This document shows, piece after piece, positions 31,095 to 39,958 of a stretch of 53,471 nt of DNA. The notes beneath the pieces were generated by a model that saw only the letters and a list, made by a program, of their open reading frames with translations, ran no database searches and was not told where the DNA came from. Position numbers and translations under genes: made by a program. Origin of the DNA: Candidatus Zambryskibacteria bacterium RIFOXYD1_FULL_40_13 (GTDB lineage: Bacteria; Patescibacteriota; Minisyncoccia; Phycocordibacterales; DATDWN01); the NCBI GenBank assembly GCA_001824295.1, contig MHWY01000004.1:80841-134311 (forward strand), read 5' to 3'. How positions within the stretch are numbered: the first letter of the stretch is position 1; every line of letters starts with the position of its first letter.

Positions 31095-31143
31095 TATTCT
31101 TTGTTCTCAAATCGATCCGCCAGCTGGCGAAATGATTTCAAAA

Positions 31144-31175
31144 GTCCGCATATTATATGTGCGGATTTTTGTTTT
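31144..31175 (+). terminator. Rho-independent terminator (TCCGCA...TGCGGA + T-run)
   Basis: GTCCGCATATTATATGTGCGGATTTTTGTTTT. Confidence 0.65.
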
Positions 31176-31180
31176 CTATG

Positions 31181-31307
31181 TTAAAATCAATAAAATTACC
31201 CAATCTGCGTTGTTGCAGTTCAATTTTGTTCGTTCACCGTACGTCTAGTACGGCTCACTCACAAAATTTCCTGCGCCTAGCATCTCGGGCAATTTTATTG
31301 ATTTTAA
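31181..31307. repeat. Nested inverted-repeat element copy 3 (TCAC-N15-GCTC core)
   Basis: 21-nt arms TTAAAATCAATAAAATTACCC/GGGCAATTTTATTGATTTTAA (1 mismatch), inner AATTTTGT/ACAAAATT, core TCAC-CGTACGTCTAGTACG-GCTC (31234-31256). Confidence 0.7.
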
Positions 31308-31317
31308 TTGAATTTAT

Positions 31318-33807
31318 ATGGCATTTTTAGACAAAATTTTTGGTTCAGAATCGTCAAAAGCCCTGAAAGAGATTCAACCCATTGTTTCTAAGATAAACGC
31401 TCTAGAGAGCGGTATTTCTGCACTGTCGGACGATGAGCTCAAGGCCAAGACAGCGGATTTTAGGAAAAGACTTGATTCGGGGGAGACTTTGGACGAAATT
31501 CTACCAGAAGCCTTCGCAGTAGTGCGAGAAGCTTCCAAGAGAACTCTCGGCCAGAGACATTTTGATGTCCAGATGATTGGAGGAATCGTTTTGCATAGGG
31601 GGGGTATTGCTGAGATGAAAACCGGAGAAGGAAAAACTTTAGTTGCTACTCTTCCACTGTATCTCAACGCTCTGTCTGGTAAGGGTGTGCACCTAGTTAC
31701 TGTGAACGACTATCTTTCTCGCTTGCATGCTGTTCTCATGGGACAGATTTATTCATTCTTAGGAATATCTGTCGGAATAATAAACCATGATGAATCTTTC
31801 ATATACGATCAAACACACACCGAGCTAGACAAGAAGAGAGACGAAACAGGTTCGTTCAAGGTGTTCAATGAATTTCTGCGACCAGTGACGAGACGAGAGG
31901 CGTATCATGCTGACATTACTTATGGAACAAACAACGAGTTTGGTTTTGACTACCTGCGCGACAATATTGAATATGAATCAGGACAGCTAAGACAGAGGGA
32001 GCCAAACTTTGTGGTGGTTGATGAGGTGGACTCTATTTTGATAGACGAGGCTCGTACTCCGCTTATTATTTCTGCGCCAACCACAGATTCTGATGAGTTG
32101 TACAAGACTTTTGCCGATATTTCCACCAAAATGGAGAAGGGCGAGCATTATACAGTGGACGAGAAGTTCAAAACTATATCTCTAACTGACTCGGGTATAA
32201 GCAAAGCTGAGAGCCTCTTGGGGGTTGAGAATATATATACAGAGAAGGGTATAAAGTATGTTCATCATCTAGAGACGGCTATCCGTGCTACAGCCCTGTT
32301 TAACAAGGATAAAGACTATGTTGTGAAAGAAGGCGAGATAATCATAGTTGATGAGTTTACTGGTAGGCTTCAGCCAGGCAGGCGTTGGTCAGAGGGTTTG
32401 CACCAGGCAATAGAGGCCAAAGAGCATGTGCCTATCCAGAAGGAATCCAGAACTTTCGCGTCTGTCACATTCCAGAACTACTTTCGTTTGTACAAGAAAT
32501 TGGCTGGTATGACAGGTACGGCCATGACTTCATCAGAGGAGTTTTACAAAGTCTATGGTTTGAATGTGGTTTCTATACCAACAAACCGACCAAACGCTCG
32601 TATTGACCGCAACGACCTGATTTTCCAGACAGAGGTCGGGAAGTTTAAGGCTATAAGCAGAGAAATAAAAGAAAGACACAGCAAAGGACAACCAGTGCTT
32701 GTGGGTACTGTATCAATAGAGAAGAACGAGTTGCTTTCTGAATATCTAAAAGTAGATGGTGTGCCACACGAAATACTAAATGCCAAGAATCACGGAAGAG
32801 AGGGTGAAATAATCGCCCAGGCTGGGAGACCTTCAGCGGTTACTATTGCTACAAACATGGCTGGTCGTGGAGTGGATATAAAGCTCGGGGGTAATCCAGG
32901 AAGCCAGGAGGCATATGAAGAGGTAAAGTCCAAGGGTGGGCTGTTTGTGCTTGGTACAGAGCGTCATGACGCTCGTAGGATAGATAACCAGCTCCGAGGT
33001 AGGTCTGGAAGACAGGGTGACCCAGGCGAAACGCAATTCTTCGTCTCTCTTGATGACCATCTCATGCGAGTTTTTGGTGGAGATGGAATAAAGAACATGA
33101 TGGGCAAGCTCGGAATAAAGGAGGACGAGCCAATAGAAAATCGTATGATCACGAGGTCTCTTGAGGGTGCCCAGGAAAAAATAGAAGGATTTAACTTTGA
33201 CGCCAGAAAACATGTTTTGGAGTTTGATGATGTTTTGAATTTTCAGAGAAAAATTGTTTATGCTAGGCGTCGGGATATATTGCTCGGTGACGACGAGGCG
33301 GTGAAGGCATACATACAAGAAATACTGGTTGACGCGAATGAAGCAGAGAGAAAATCAGTCGAGGAGAAAATATCAAAGGCAGATAGTGACTATCTCAGAG
33401 TACTACGACGAGTTATCTTGCAGTCTATGGATATGTACTGGGTGGAACATCTAGAAGTTATGGATTATATGAGGTCCAGCGTAAATCTTCGTGCCTACGG
33501 CCAGAGAGACCCCTTGGTTGAGTATAAGCGAGAAGGGCTTCAGTTGTTCAAGAGTATGGAGATTTCTATCGGTCAGGAGGTAATAAAGCTTATTCCTCAG
33601 ATTCAGCCAAGTATTAAGTTTGACGCACCAGTAAAGCTTACTGAAACCATGGAAGACGCCGGTGGTTTGACTGCTGAAGCCCCGAAACCTTCTGAGTCAC
33701 ACAGAGCACCAGATGGAAGCAGAGTTGGTAGGAATGACCCATGTTGGTGCGGAGCGAAGAAATCAGATGGAGTTCCGATTAAATACAAAAATTGTCATGG
33801 GAAGTAG
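31318..33807 (+). CDS. secA: Preprotein translocase subunit SecA
   Basis: EMKTGEGKTLVATLP, VVDEVDSILIDEARTPLIIS, TNMAGRGVDIKLGG, GRSGRQGDPG, C-terminal CWC...NCHG zinc motif. Confidence 0.98.
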   Translation: MAFLDKIFGSESSKALKEIQPIVSKINALESGISALSDDELKAKTADFRKRLDSGETLDEILPEAFAVVREASKRTLGQRHFDVQMIGGIVLHRGGIAEMKTGEGKTLVATLPLYLNALSGKGVHLVTVNDYLSRLHAVLMGQIYSFLGISVGIINHDESFIYDQTHTELDKKRDETGSFKVFNEFLRPVTRREAYHADITYGTNNEFGFDYLRDNIEYESGQLRQREPNFVVVDEVDSILIDEARTPLIISAPTTDSDELYKTFADISTKMEKGEHYTVDEKFKTISLTDSGISKAESLLGVENIYTEKGIKYVHHLETAIRATALFNKDKDYVVKEGEIIIVDEFTGRLQPGRRWSEGLHQAIEAKEHVPIQKESRTFASVTFQNYFRLYKKLAGMTGTAMTSSEEFYKVYGLNVVSIPTNRPNARIDRNDLIFQTEVGKFKAISREIKERHSKGQPVLVGTVSIEKNELLSEYLKVDGVPHEILNAKNHGREGEIIAQAGRPSAVTIATNMAGRGVDIKLGGNPGSQEAYEEVKSKGGLFVLGTERHDARRIDNQLRGRSGRQGDPGETQFFVSLDDHLMRVFGGDGIKNMMGKLGIKEDEPIENRMITRSLEGAQEKIEGFNFDARKHVLEFDDVLNFQRKIVYARRRDILLGDDEAVKAYIQEILVDANEAERKSVEEKISKADSDYLRVLRRVILQSMDMYWVEHLEVMDYMRSSVNLRAYGQRDPLVEYKREGLQLFKSMEISIGQEVIKLIPQIQPSIKFDAPVKLTETMEDAGGLTAEAPKPSESHRAPDGSRVGRNDPCWCGAKKSDGVPIKYKNCHGK

Positions 33808-33818
33808 GAACTAAAAAT

Positions 33819-34187
33819 ATGATTGGGTTTATTTTAAATATTCCATACACAATTGTTGGGTTGGTAATAAGTTTAATCTCAATTCCAACCAAGCTGGAGT
33901 TTAGAAAGAATCCATATGCCTTTATGGTAAAAGTGAAAAAGTTTTGGTGGGTGTTCGGCTACGTGAAAAATGCAAGAGCTGTGGTAATTGGTCATGTGGT
34001 CATCTTCGGTTCAAATCTTGAAGATAAGGATTTGGAACACGAACTAATACATGTTGAGCAGTACCAACGAATGCCTCTCATACAACCAATTCTGTATTAC
34101 ATTGAGTTAATACGGAAAGGGTATAAAAACAATAAGTATGAGGATGAGGCATATCGGAAGGCTGGTAATATATATAAGGGTAAATAG
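33819..34187 (+). CDS. Small hypothetical membrane-associated protein with HExxH motif
   Basis: Probable start 33819 (MIGFIL); N-terminal hydrophobic segment and LEHELIHVEQYQRMP. Confidence 0.6.
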   Translation: MIGFILNIPYTIVGLVISLISIPTKLEFRKNPYAFMVKVKKFWWVFGYVKNARAVVIGHVVIFGSNLEDKDLEHELIHVEQYQRMPLIQPILYYIELIRKGYKNNKYEDEAYRKAGNIYKGK

Positions 34188-34279
34188 TTCTTGCGGAATT
34201 GATAAGGAGCCTAGACATTGTCATGGAAAATAAATCTGATATTGTTGTATAATTAACCTTTTACATTAAGAAAAAACAG

Positions 34280-34663
34280 ATGAAAAAATATATATACATT
34301 TTAATTGGGTTGTTGTTCTTCGCGGGGGTTGTTTGGCTCATAATGACACCAGGTAGAGCAGGTGGGTCTAATAAATATGATGGTTTTGCCCAGTGTCTTA
34401 CAGAGAGGGGGGCAATATTCTACGGAGCATTTTGGTGTCCGCACTGTCAGGACCAGAAGGCGGAGTTCAGTAGGTCGGTGAAATATGTTCCATATGTTGA
34501 GTGTTCAACTCCGGATGGCAAGAGCCAGCTCCAGGTGTGTAAGGATGCCGGGATAGTTACATATCCAACATGGCAATTTAATGCAAGTACCACAGACAGA
34601 ATTCTAGGTAAAGTAGAGATGTCTACATTGGCAGAGAAAACTGGTTGTGCTCTTCCTCAGTAG
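34280..34663 (+). CDS. Membrane-anchored thioredoxin-fold protein (CPHC active site)
   Basis: N-terminal TM, FYGAFWCPHCQDQKAEF, ...GIVTYPTWQF. Confidence 0.85.
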   Translation: MKKYIYILIGLLFFAGVVWLIMTPGRAGGSNKYDGFAQCLTERGAIFYGAFWCPHCQDQKAEFSRSVKYVPYVECSTPDGKSQLQVCKDAGIVTYPTWQFNASTTDRILGKVEMSTLAEKTGCALPQ

Positions 34664-34702
34664 TATTTACTTTATGAACTTTACAAACTTTATAACTTAT
34701 TT

Positions 34703-35257
34703 ATGATTCAATTTATTCAAACAAACGCTACTCCGATAGTTGGGTTCCTTACCATGTTATCCAATGTTATATTTGTTGGAGTTATACTGGTTATAGTTTT
34801 ACATTCTGGAACAAGAGCAAAAATGTATGCCTTTGTTCACAAATATATTCTTGAATTGCTTTTCTGGGGAATAATGGCCGCGGTGGTTGGTAGTCTAGTT
34901 TATTCAGAAATAGTAGGTTTTCCCGCTTGTGATTTGTGTTGGTACCAGAGACTATTCCTTTATCCACAAGCAATTATTGTTTTACTTGCCATGAGGAGGA
35001 AAGATAAAACAATAATAGATTACCTCGTACCACTCTCTATATTGGGTGGACTTGTGGCCTTGTACCAGTCAATAATCCAGTGGGGATTCTCTTTCGGTTC
35101 TATCTTAGATTGTACGGCGGTGGGTGGGGAGTGCGCCAAGGTTTATGTAAACGAATACTCGTATATAACTATTCCGTTCATGTCTCTCTCTGTTTTCGTC
35201 TACATAATCACCATGAAGTATGTTTATTACAGTCATAGGAAAAATATAGAAAAATAA
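34703..35257 (+). CDS. dsbB: Disulfide bond formation protein B
   Basis: FPACDLCWYQRLFLYPQA signature, four TM segments. Confidence 0.88.
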   Translation: MIQFIQTNATPIVGFLTMLSNVIFVGVILVIVLHSGTRAKMYAFVHKYILELLFWGIMAAVVGSLVYSEIVGFPACDLCWYQRLFLYPQAIIVLLAMRRKDKTIIDYLVPLSILGGLVALYQSIIQWGFSFGSILDCTAVGGECAKVYVNEYSYITIPFMSLSVFVYIITMKYVYYSHRKNIEK

Positions 35258-35258
35258 A

Positions 35259-36152
35259 ATGGGAAAACAAATCACAATCGTCGCACATGATGGGAGTTTT
35301 CATCCTGACGAAATTTTTGCGGTAGCAGTTTTACATATCTACTTGGGAGAGGGGGCAAATATTAAAATAGAGCGTACCCGTGACCCAGAAATAATAGAAA
35401 ATGGGGACTATGTGGTTGATGTCGGTGGTGTCTATGATGAATCAAAAAACCGTTTCGATCATCATCAAATAGGTGGTGCGGGGGCGCGTCCAAATACTGT
35501 TCCTTATGCTTCATTTGGACTTGTCTGGAAGAAATTTGGTGAGCAACTTTGTGGAAGTCAAGAGATTGCAGATAAAATAGACCAAGTCCTTGTTCAGTGG
35601 ATAGATGCTACGGATAATGGGGTAAGTATTGTTGAATCAAAAATTCCAGGTGTTTACCCATATGATATTGGTTTATTCTTTAATACTTTTGCTCCTGACT
35701 GGAAAGAAGAGAAAAATGATGTTGACGAGATATTTAAGGAGGTCGCTTCTTTGGCACAGATTATGTTAAGCAGGGAAATATATAAAAGAAAAAGTTTGGC
35801 TGAGGTTCAGACAATAGTTGAAAAGGTTTATAACGAAACAGAGGACAAAAGACTTGTTGCGTTTGATAGATATTATCCGGTAGTTGAATTCCTATCCAAA
35901 TACCCGGAGCCTTTGTTTGTTATCTTCCCAAAGGAAAAAGGCACTTGGATTCTGAAAACAATTCGCGATAATAGGGAGACTTTTGTCAGCCGTAAAAATT
36001 TGCCAGAAAGCTGGGCCGGAAAGACGGGCGAGGAGTTAGAAAAAATCACCGGTGTCTCTGGTGCGGTCTTTTGTCACAACGGACGGTTTATTGCGGTAGC
36101 CAAGACAAAGGAAGCTATACTTCAGCTTGCTCACATTGCCCTGAATTCCTAG
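35259..36152 (+). CDS. MYG1/GAMM1-family (UPF0160) protein
   Basis: IVAHDGSFHPDEIFAVAVL, YVVDVGGVYDESKNRFDHHQ. Confidence 0.88.
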   Translation: MGKQITIVAHDGSFHPDEIFAVAVLHIYLGEGANIKIERTRDPEIIENGDYVVDVGGVYDESKNRFDHHQIGGAGARPNTVPYASFGLVWKKFGEQLCGSQEIADKIDQVLVQWIDATDNGVSIVESKIPGVYPYDIGLFFNTFAPDWKEEKNDVDEIFKEVASLAQIMLSREIYKRKSLAEVQTIVEKVYNETEDKRLVAFDRYYPVVEFLSKYPEPLFVIFPKEKGTWILKTIRDNRETFVSRKNLPESWAGKTGEELEKITGVSGAVFCHNGRFIAVAKTKEAILQLAHIALNS

Positions 36153-36271
36153 ATAAGAATTCCTGGAACATACATAATAACCATACTGACGATAACAAGT
36201 ATGCAGATTATTATCCATATTGCCCTGAAGGTTTTTTTGTTCTTCTGTTGGAATAACATATAATAGATATA

Positions 36272-36649
36272 ATGCTTGATTTTCAACAAAAACGCAAGAT
36301 AAGTAAGATAGCGTATAGCCGTGTAACTTTGGTGATATTGCTTGTTTTAATCCTAGTCATGATTCGTTCTACCTGGATAGTCTATCAGAAAAAAAGGACC
36401 AGTGAAGAGATGAAAAATATATCGGAACAGAATGTTGAAGTGCTGAGGTCAAGAAATGATGAGTTAAAAGCATTGATTAATAGACTTGAAACCCAACCAG
36501 GTATTGAAGAAGAAATAAGATTGAAGTTTAATGTGGTCAAAGGAGAAGAAAATATGGTGGTGGTGGTTGAGGATGAACGCGGGGTGGTTGGGACCACGAG
36601 TCCAGAGGTCAGTTTCTGGCAAAAAATTAAAACTTATTTTTCTAGATAA
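36272..36649 (+). CDS. FtsB/DivIC-like septum formation initiator
   Basis: Single TM followed by coiled coil (EQNVEVLRSRNDELKALINRLETQPGIEEEIRLKFNVVKGEE). Confidence 0.72.
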   Translation: MLDFQQKRKISKIAYSRVTLVILLVLILVMIRSTWIVYQKKRTSEEMKNISEQNVEVLRSRNDELKALINRLETQPGIEEEIRLKFNVVKGEENMVVVVEDERGVVGTTSPEVSFWQKIKTYFSR

Positions 36650-36718
36650 GGTAAGGCTTGTTACGAATTACATTTTTATATATACTAGTTGAACATTATA
36701 AATTAAAAAACAAAAAAC

Positions 36719-36952
36719 ATGAAAAAAGTCACAATGTATTCCACACCAACATGCCACTACTGTAGCTTAGCAAAAGAATATTTTGACCAAAACAAAGTGA
36801 AATACGAAGTTTTTGACGTGGCTAGTGATATGGAAAGGAGGCGTGAAATGATGGAGAAGTCTGGACAGCTTGGTGTGCCTGTTATTGTGATAGATAAAGA
36901 TGTAATAGTTGGCTTTGATAGACCCAAGCTGGCCCAGTTGTTAGGGATTTAA
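36719..36952 (+). CDS. Glutaredoxin-like protein
   Basis: STPTCHYCSLAKEYFDQNKVKYEVFDV, GVPVIVIDKDVIVGFDRPKL. Confidence 0.92.
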   Translation: MKKVTMYSTPTCHYCSLAKEYFDQNKVKYEVFDVASDMERRREMMEKSGQLGVPVIVIDKDVIVGFDRPKLAQLLGI

Positions 36953-37015
36953 TAGAACTTACTTTCTTTCTATTATAACACTTGGCTGTATCTATTATTG
37001 TGATAAAATATCACT

Positions 37016-37639
37016 ATGAGGGTACACAGCATAGACAAAATAAACGAATTAAAATTCTTAAGAGAAAAAGGATATAGTATCAATGAGATAGTATTGAAAT
37101 TACAAATTCCGAAAACAACGGTTTGGCATCATATTAAGAATGTGGTTGTTTTGTCAAAATATCTTTCTGTCTTAAAATCAAAAAGAGGTGGTAGTAAAAT
37201 CCGTAAAGAATCAAGACTTCTTGAGGCTAAGATTTCTTCTGCGAGGTTACTGAAAAGTAAAGATAGGGAATCAGTGCTTCTGTTTGCTATGTTATACTGG
37301 GCTGAAGGAGCTAAAAAAAGATTTCAATTCATCAATTCTGATGGAAGGATGATTGTTTTATGGTTAAGTGTTCTTCGGGACGTTTTTAAAATATCAAATA
37401 ATGATATAGTTCCAGTTATGAGGATATTTACGGGAATGAACAAAATAGTTTGCCTTAAGTATTGGTCAAAAATTACAGGATTTCCTTTGTCAAAATTTAT
37501 AGTTCGCTATAATGATGGTGGCACGAGTGGTAGGACAAAATATGGCATGTGTAGAATTGAAGTAAAAAAGTCTGGCAATTTATTAAAACTAGTTTTAGCG
37601 ACAATTAATGAAGTTTGTGTGGAGAGAGGTATTGTTTGA
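37016..37639 (+). CDS. HTH protein with LAGLIDADG-like C-terminal region
   Basis: HTH (EKGYSINEIVLKLQIPKTTVWHHIK) then YWAEGAKKRFQFINSDGRMIVLWLSVLRDVF, resembling a widespread LAGLIDADG-related family. Confidence 0.5.
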   Translation: MRVHSIDKINELKFLREKGYSINEIVLKLQIPKTTVWHHIKNVVVLSKYLSVLKSKRGGSKIRKESRLLEAKISSARLLKSKDRESVLLFAMLYWAEGAKKRFQFINSDGRMIVLWLSVLRDVFKISNNDIVPVMRIFTGMNKIVCLKYWSKITGFPLSKFIVRYNDGGTSGRTKYGMCRIEVKKSGNLLKLVLATINEVCVERGIV

Positions 37640-37645
37640 TAAATT

Positions 37646-37720
37646 GCTCTTGTAGTTAAATGGATATAACGGGTCAGTCCTAATGATCTGTTCCAGGTTC
37701 GATTCCTGGCGAGAGCACCA
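37646..37720 (+). tRNA. tRNA-Arg (anticodon CCT), CCA encoded
   Basis: GCTCTTG/CGAGAGC acceptor, anticodon loop GTCCTAA, CCAGG-TTCGATT-CCTGG T-arm, ACCA 3' end. Confidence 0.93.
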
Positions 37721-37805
37721 AAACGAACTCAATGATTTTGATGTTAGAATCTGGCAATGTTATAAATTTGCCTGTAATTTTTTCGTTTCTATTTCGGCAT
37801 AAGAT

Positions 37806-38318
37806 ATGACTCGAAACAATAGAAACATGATGAAGTTACTTATAAAAAGAATTCCAATCATTAAAAACAACCCATATTTGGCAACATTTTTTGGTGTGTC
37901 GTTTGTGGTCTTTATTTTTGGACTTATTTTTTTTGTTGCAGTTTATTTCATGTCTAGCACTGAGATTGTGACAGCGCAGGAGCCAGAAAGTGTCTCGTCC
38001 GTTAGTACTTCTATTATGGAGGTGCATATAGCAAATAATGGAATGGTCCTTCTTCGTGGTGCTAAAGTGGAATCTGTATCTGGTACAAGTATCATGGTTA
38101 GTACCTCATGGGATAATACAAAGTTACAGTGGACAATAAACACAAACGGGTCAGATTATGGTGAACGACATTTTGGCACAAACTTCTTTGACTCAAAAGG
38201 TAATAAAATAGATGTAAAAGATCTTCATAAAGGAAACATAATAAGTGTAAGTGGTGTATTTAATACCAACGAAGTCGGGCTTACAGTAAAGGCGGACACC
38301 GTTAGAGTTTCATATTAA
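37806..38318 (+). CDS. Membrane-anchored hypothetical protein (DUF5666/OB-like beta domain)
   Basis: TM segment then RGAKVESVSGTSIMVSTSWDNTKLQWTINT beta-rich domain. Confidence 0.5.
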   Translation: MTRNNRNMMKLLIKRIPIIKNNPYLATFFGVSFVVFIFGLIFFVAVYFMSSTEIVTAQEPESVSSVSTSIMEVHIANNGMVLLRGAKVESVSGTSIMVSTSWDNTKLQWTINTNGSDYGERHFGTNFFDSKGNKIDVKDLHKGNIISVSGVFNTNEVGLTVKADTVRVSY

Positions 38319-38344
38319 ATTATATATTAATAACCAAAAAAAAC

Positions 38345-38494
38345 ATGATAAAAATTATCGCGATTGTGCTCATAGTATTGTGGTTGCTTGGGGTTGTTAC
38401 CTCAACTACTCTTGGGGGTTTCATCCATATATTGCTTGTTGTAGCCATAATAATGATTTTAGTCAGATTAATAAGCGGTCAAAAGGTCCTCTAG
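38345..38494 (+). CDS. lmo0937-type small membrane protein (49 aa)
   Basis: MIKIIAIVLIVLWLLGVVTSTTLGGFIHILLVVAIIMILVRLISGQKVL; below ORF-track cutoff. Confidence 0.72.
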   Translation: MIKIIAIVLIVLWLLGVVTSTTLGGFIHILLVVAIIMILVRLISGQKVL

Positions 38495-38624
38495 ACTTCT
38501 ATTTATTAGGCTCAGTTTTTGACTGACAAAATCCAAGCATCTATACATGCTTGTATTTTGTCATAATAATTCCCTTGATACGGCTACAAATATAATAGAA
38601 CTAATAATTAACTTAAACAAAAAA

Positions 38625-39938
38625 ATGAATAAATTACATAAATTTTTAATAACAAATACGCTGGCGATTTTGTGTCTTTTTGTGGTTTCTTCTCCGGGAG
38701 ATGTTTTTGCTGATAGTCCATCAGTCGTGAATCTCGGGACTGCAGGTGACTATGTGATTCTGTCTAAAACAGGGATATCAACTACCGGTTTTACATCTGT
38801 GGTTGGAAATATTGGAATTAGTCCAGCGGCTGCAAGTTATATAACTGGTTTTGCACTGATCCTTCCTGCTGAAGGGGCTTTTTCTACCTCAGCTTTAGTA
38901 AACGGAAAAATATATGCACCAGGATATGCCAATCCAACACCTACTAATTTAACTACGGCCATACTTGATATGCAGACTGCTTATGCTGACGCAATGGGGA
39001 GAGCACCTTCTGTCACAGAACTAGGTGCGGGAAACATTGGTGGACTGACACTCGCTCCTGGTGTTTATAAATGGGGAACTGGTGTAACAATACCAGGAGA
39101 CTTAACTCTTTCTGGTGGCGCAAATGATGTTTGGATTTTTCAGGTAGCACAGAATCTTAATATTAGCTCTGCAACAAATATAGTTCTTGCCGGTGGAGCT
39201 CAAGCGAATAATGTTTTTTGGGTTGTAGCGGGTCAAACCACAATCGGTACAACCGCAGTATTCAATGGAAATATATTGGGTCAGACAGCAATTGTTTTAA
39301 ACACTGGCGCAAAATTAAATGGTAGAGCCCTGGCACAAACTGCAGTTACGTTAGATTCAAATGCAGTTACTGCGCAAACTTCTATAGCTTCAACTCCCGC
39401 ACCAACTCCAACTCCAACTCCTACCCCGACACCCACTGCTTGTACACAAGAAGCCAAGATTTGCTCAGATGGTTCGTCTGTGAGTAGAGGTGGGTCAAAC
39501 TGTGAGTTTGCATCATGCCCCGTTTATCCTGCTACGGCTCCAAGCTCAAACTCGTTTGGACCAGCAAGCACAAATTCAAGTGAGCAGGCTCAGTTAAACG
39601 CACTACAGGTGATTGTTGAGTCACTTCAAGCGAGGGTACAGGAGGCCCAAATAAAACAAGGATATTCTATTCCATCATCCAATTTTGGTCAGCAAATTAA
39701 AACAATTACAGCCAACCTTTATGAAGGAAATAAAAATAATGATGTGGCGATTCTCCAACAGTTTTTGATTTCTCAAAACAAAGGCTCATCTGCTTTGGCA
39801 CTAGCTAGAGTTGGGGCGACTTCATATTTTGGTATTCTAACCCGTGCAGCGTTAGCTGAATTTCAAATAAATACAGGGATAAACCCACCCCTTGGAAATT
39901 TCGGACTGATAACTAGAAATTATATAAGTAATAATTAA
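38625..39938 (+). CDS. Secreted DUF3494 (ice-binding-like) protein with Pro/Thr linker and C-terminal peptidoglycan-binding domain
   Basis: Start 38625 (MNKLHKF); VVGNIGISPAAASYITGF, APGVYKWGTGVTIPGDLTLSGG, VFWVVAGQTTIGTTAVFNGNIL; TPTPTPTPT linker; NDVAILQQFLI...FGILTRAALAEFQ. Confidence 0.87.
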   Translation: MNKLHKFLITNTLAILCLFVVSSPGDVFADSPSVVNLGTAGDYVILSKTGISTTGFTSVVGNIGISPAAASYITGFALILPAEGAFSTSALVNGKIYAPGYANPTPTNLTTAILDMQTAYADAMGRAPSVTELGAGNIGGLTLAPGVYKWGTGVTIPGDLTLSGGANDVWIFQVAQNLNISSATNIVLAGGAQANNVFWVVAGQTTIGTTAVFNGNILGQTAIVLNTGAKLNGRALAQTAVTLDSNAVTAQTSIASTPAPTPTPTPTPTPTACTQEAKICSDGSSVSRGGSNCEFASCPVYPATAPSSNSFGPASTNSSEQAQLNALQVIVESLQARVQEAQIKQGYSIPSSNFGQQIKTITANLYEGNKNNDVAILQQFLISQNKGSSALALARVGATSYFGILTRAALAEFQINTGINPPLGNFGLITRNYISNN

Positions 39939-39958
39939 TACTTATCTTATTAAAATCT

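Noticed and set aside
30570-31307. CRISPR array interpretation of the repeat cluster
   Set aside because: Copies are palindromic with differing arms and irregular spacing, with no constant direct repeat/unique spacer pattern and no cas genes.
32833-33318. 161-aa minus-strand ORF within secA, and similar antisense ORFs throughout (e.g. 1414-2019, 23622-24041, 40408-40803, 42122-42754)
   Set aside because: They lie antisense to well-supported CDS, and their translations show no recognisable motif.
39390-39440. Short tandem repeat CCAACTCCAACT... as a mobile or regulatory repeat
   Set aside because: It encodes the Pro/Thr linker (PTPTPTPTPT) of the DUF3494 protein in frame.
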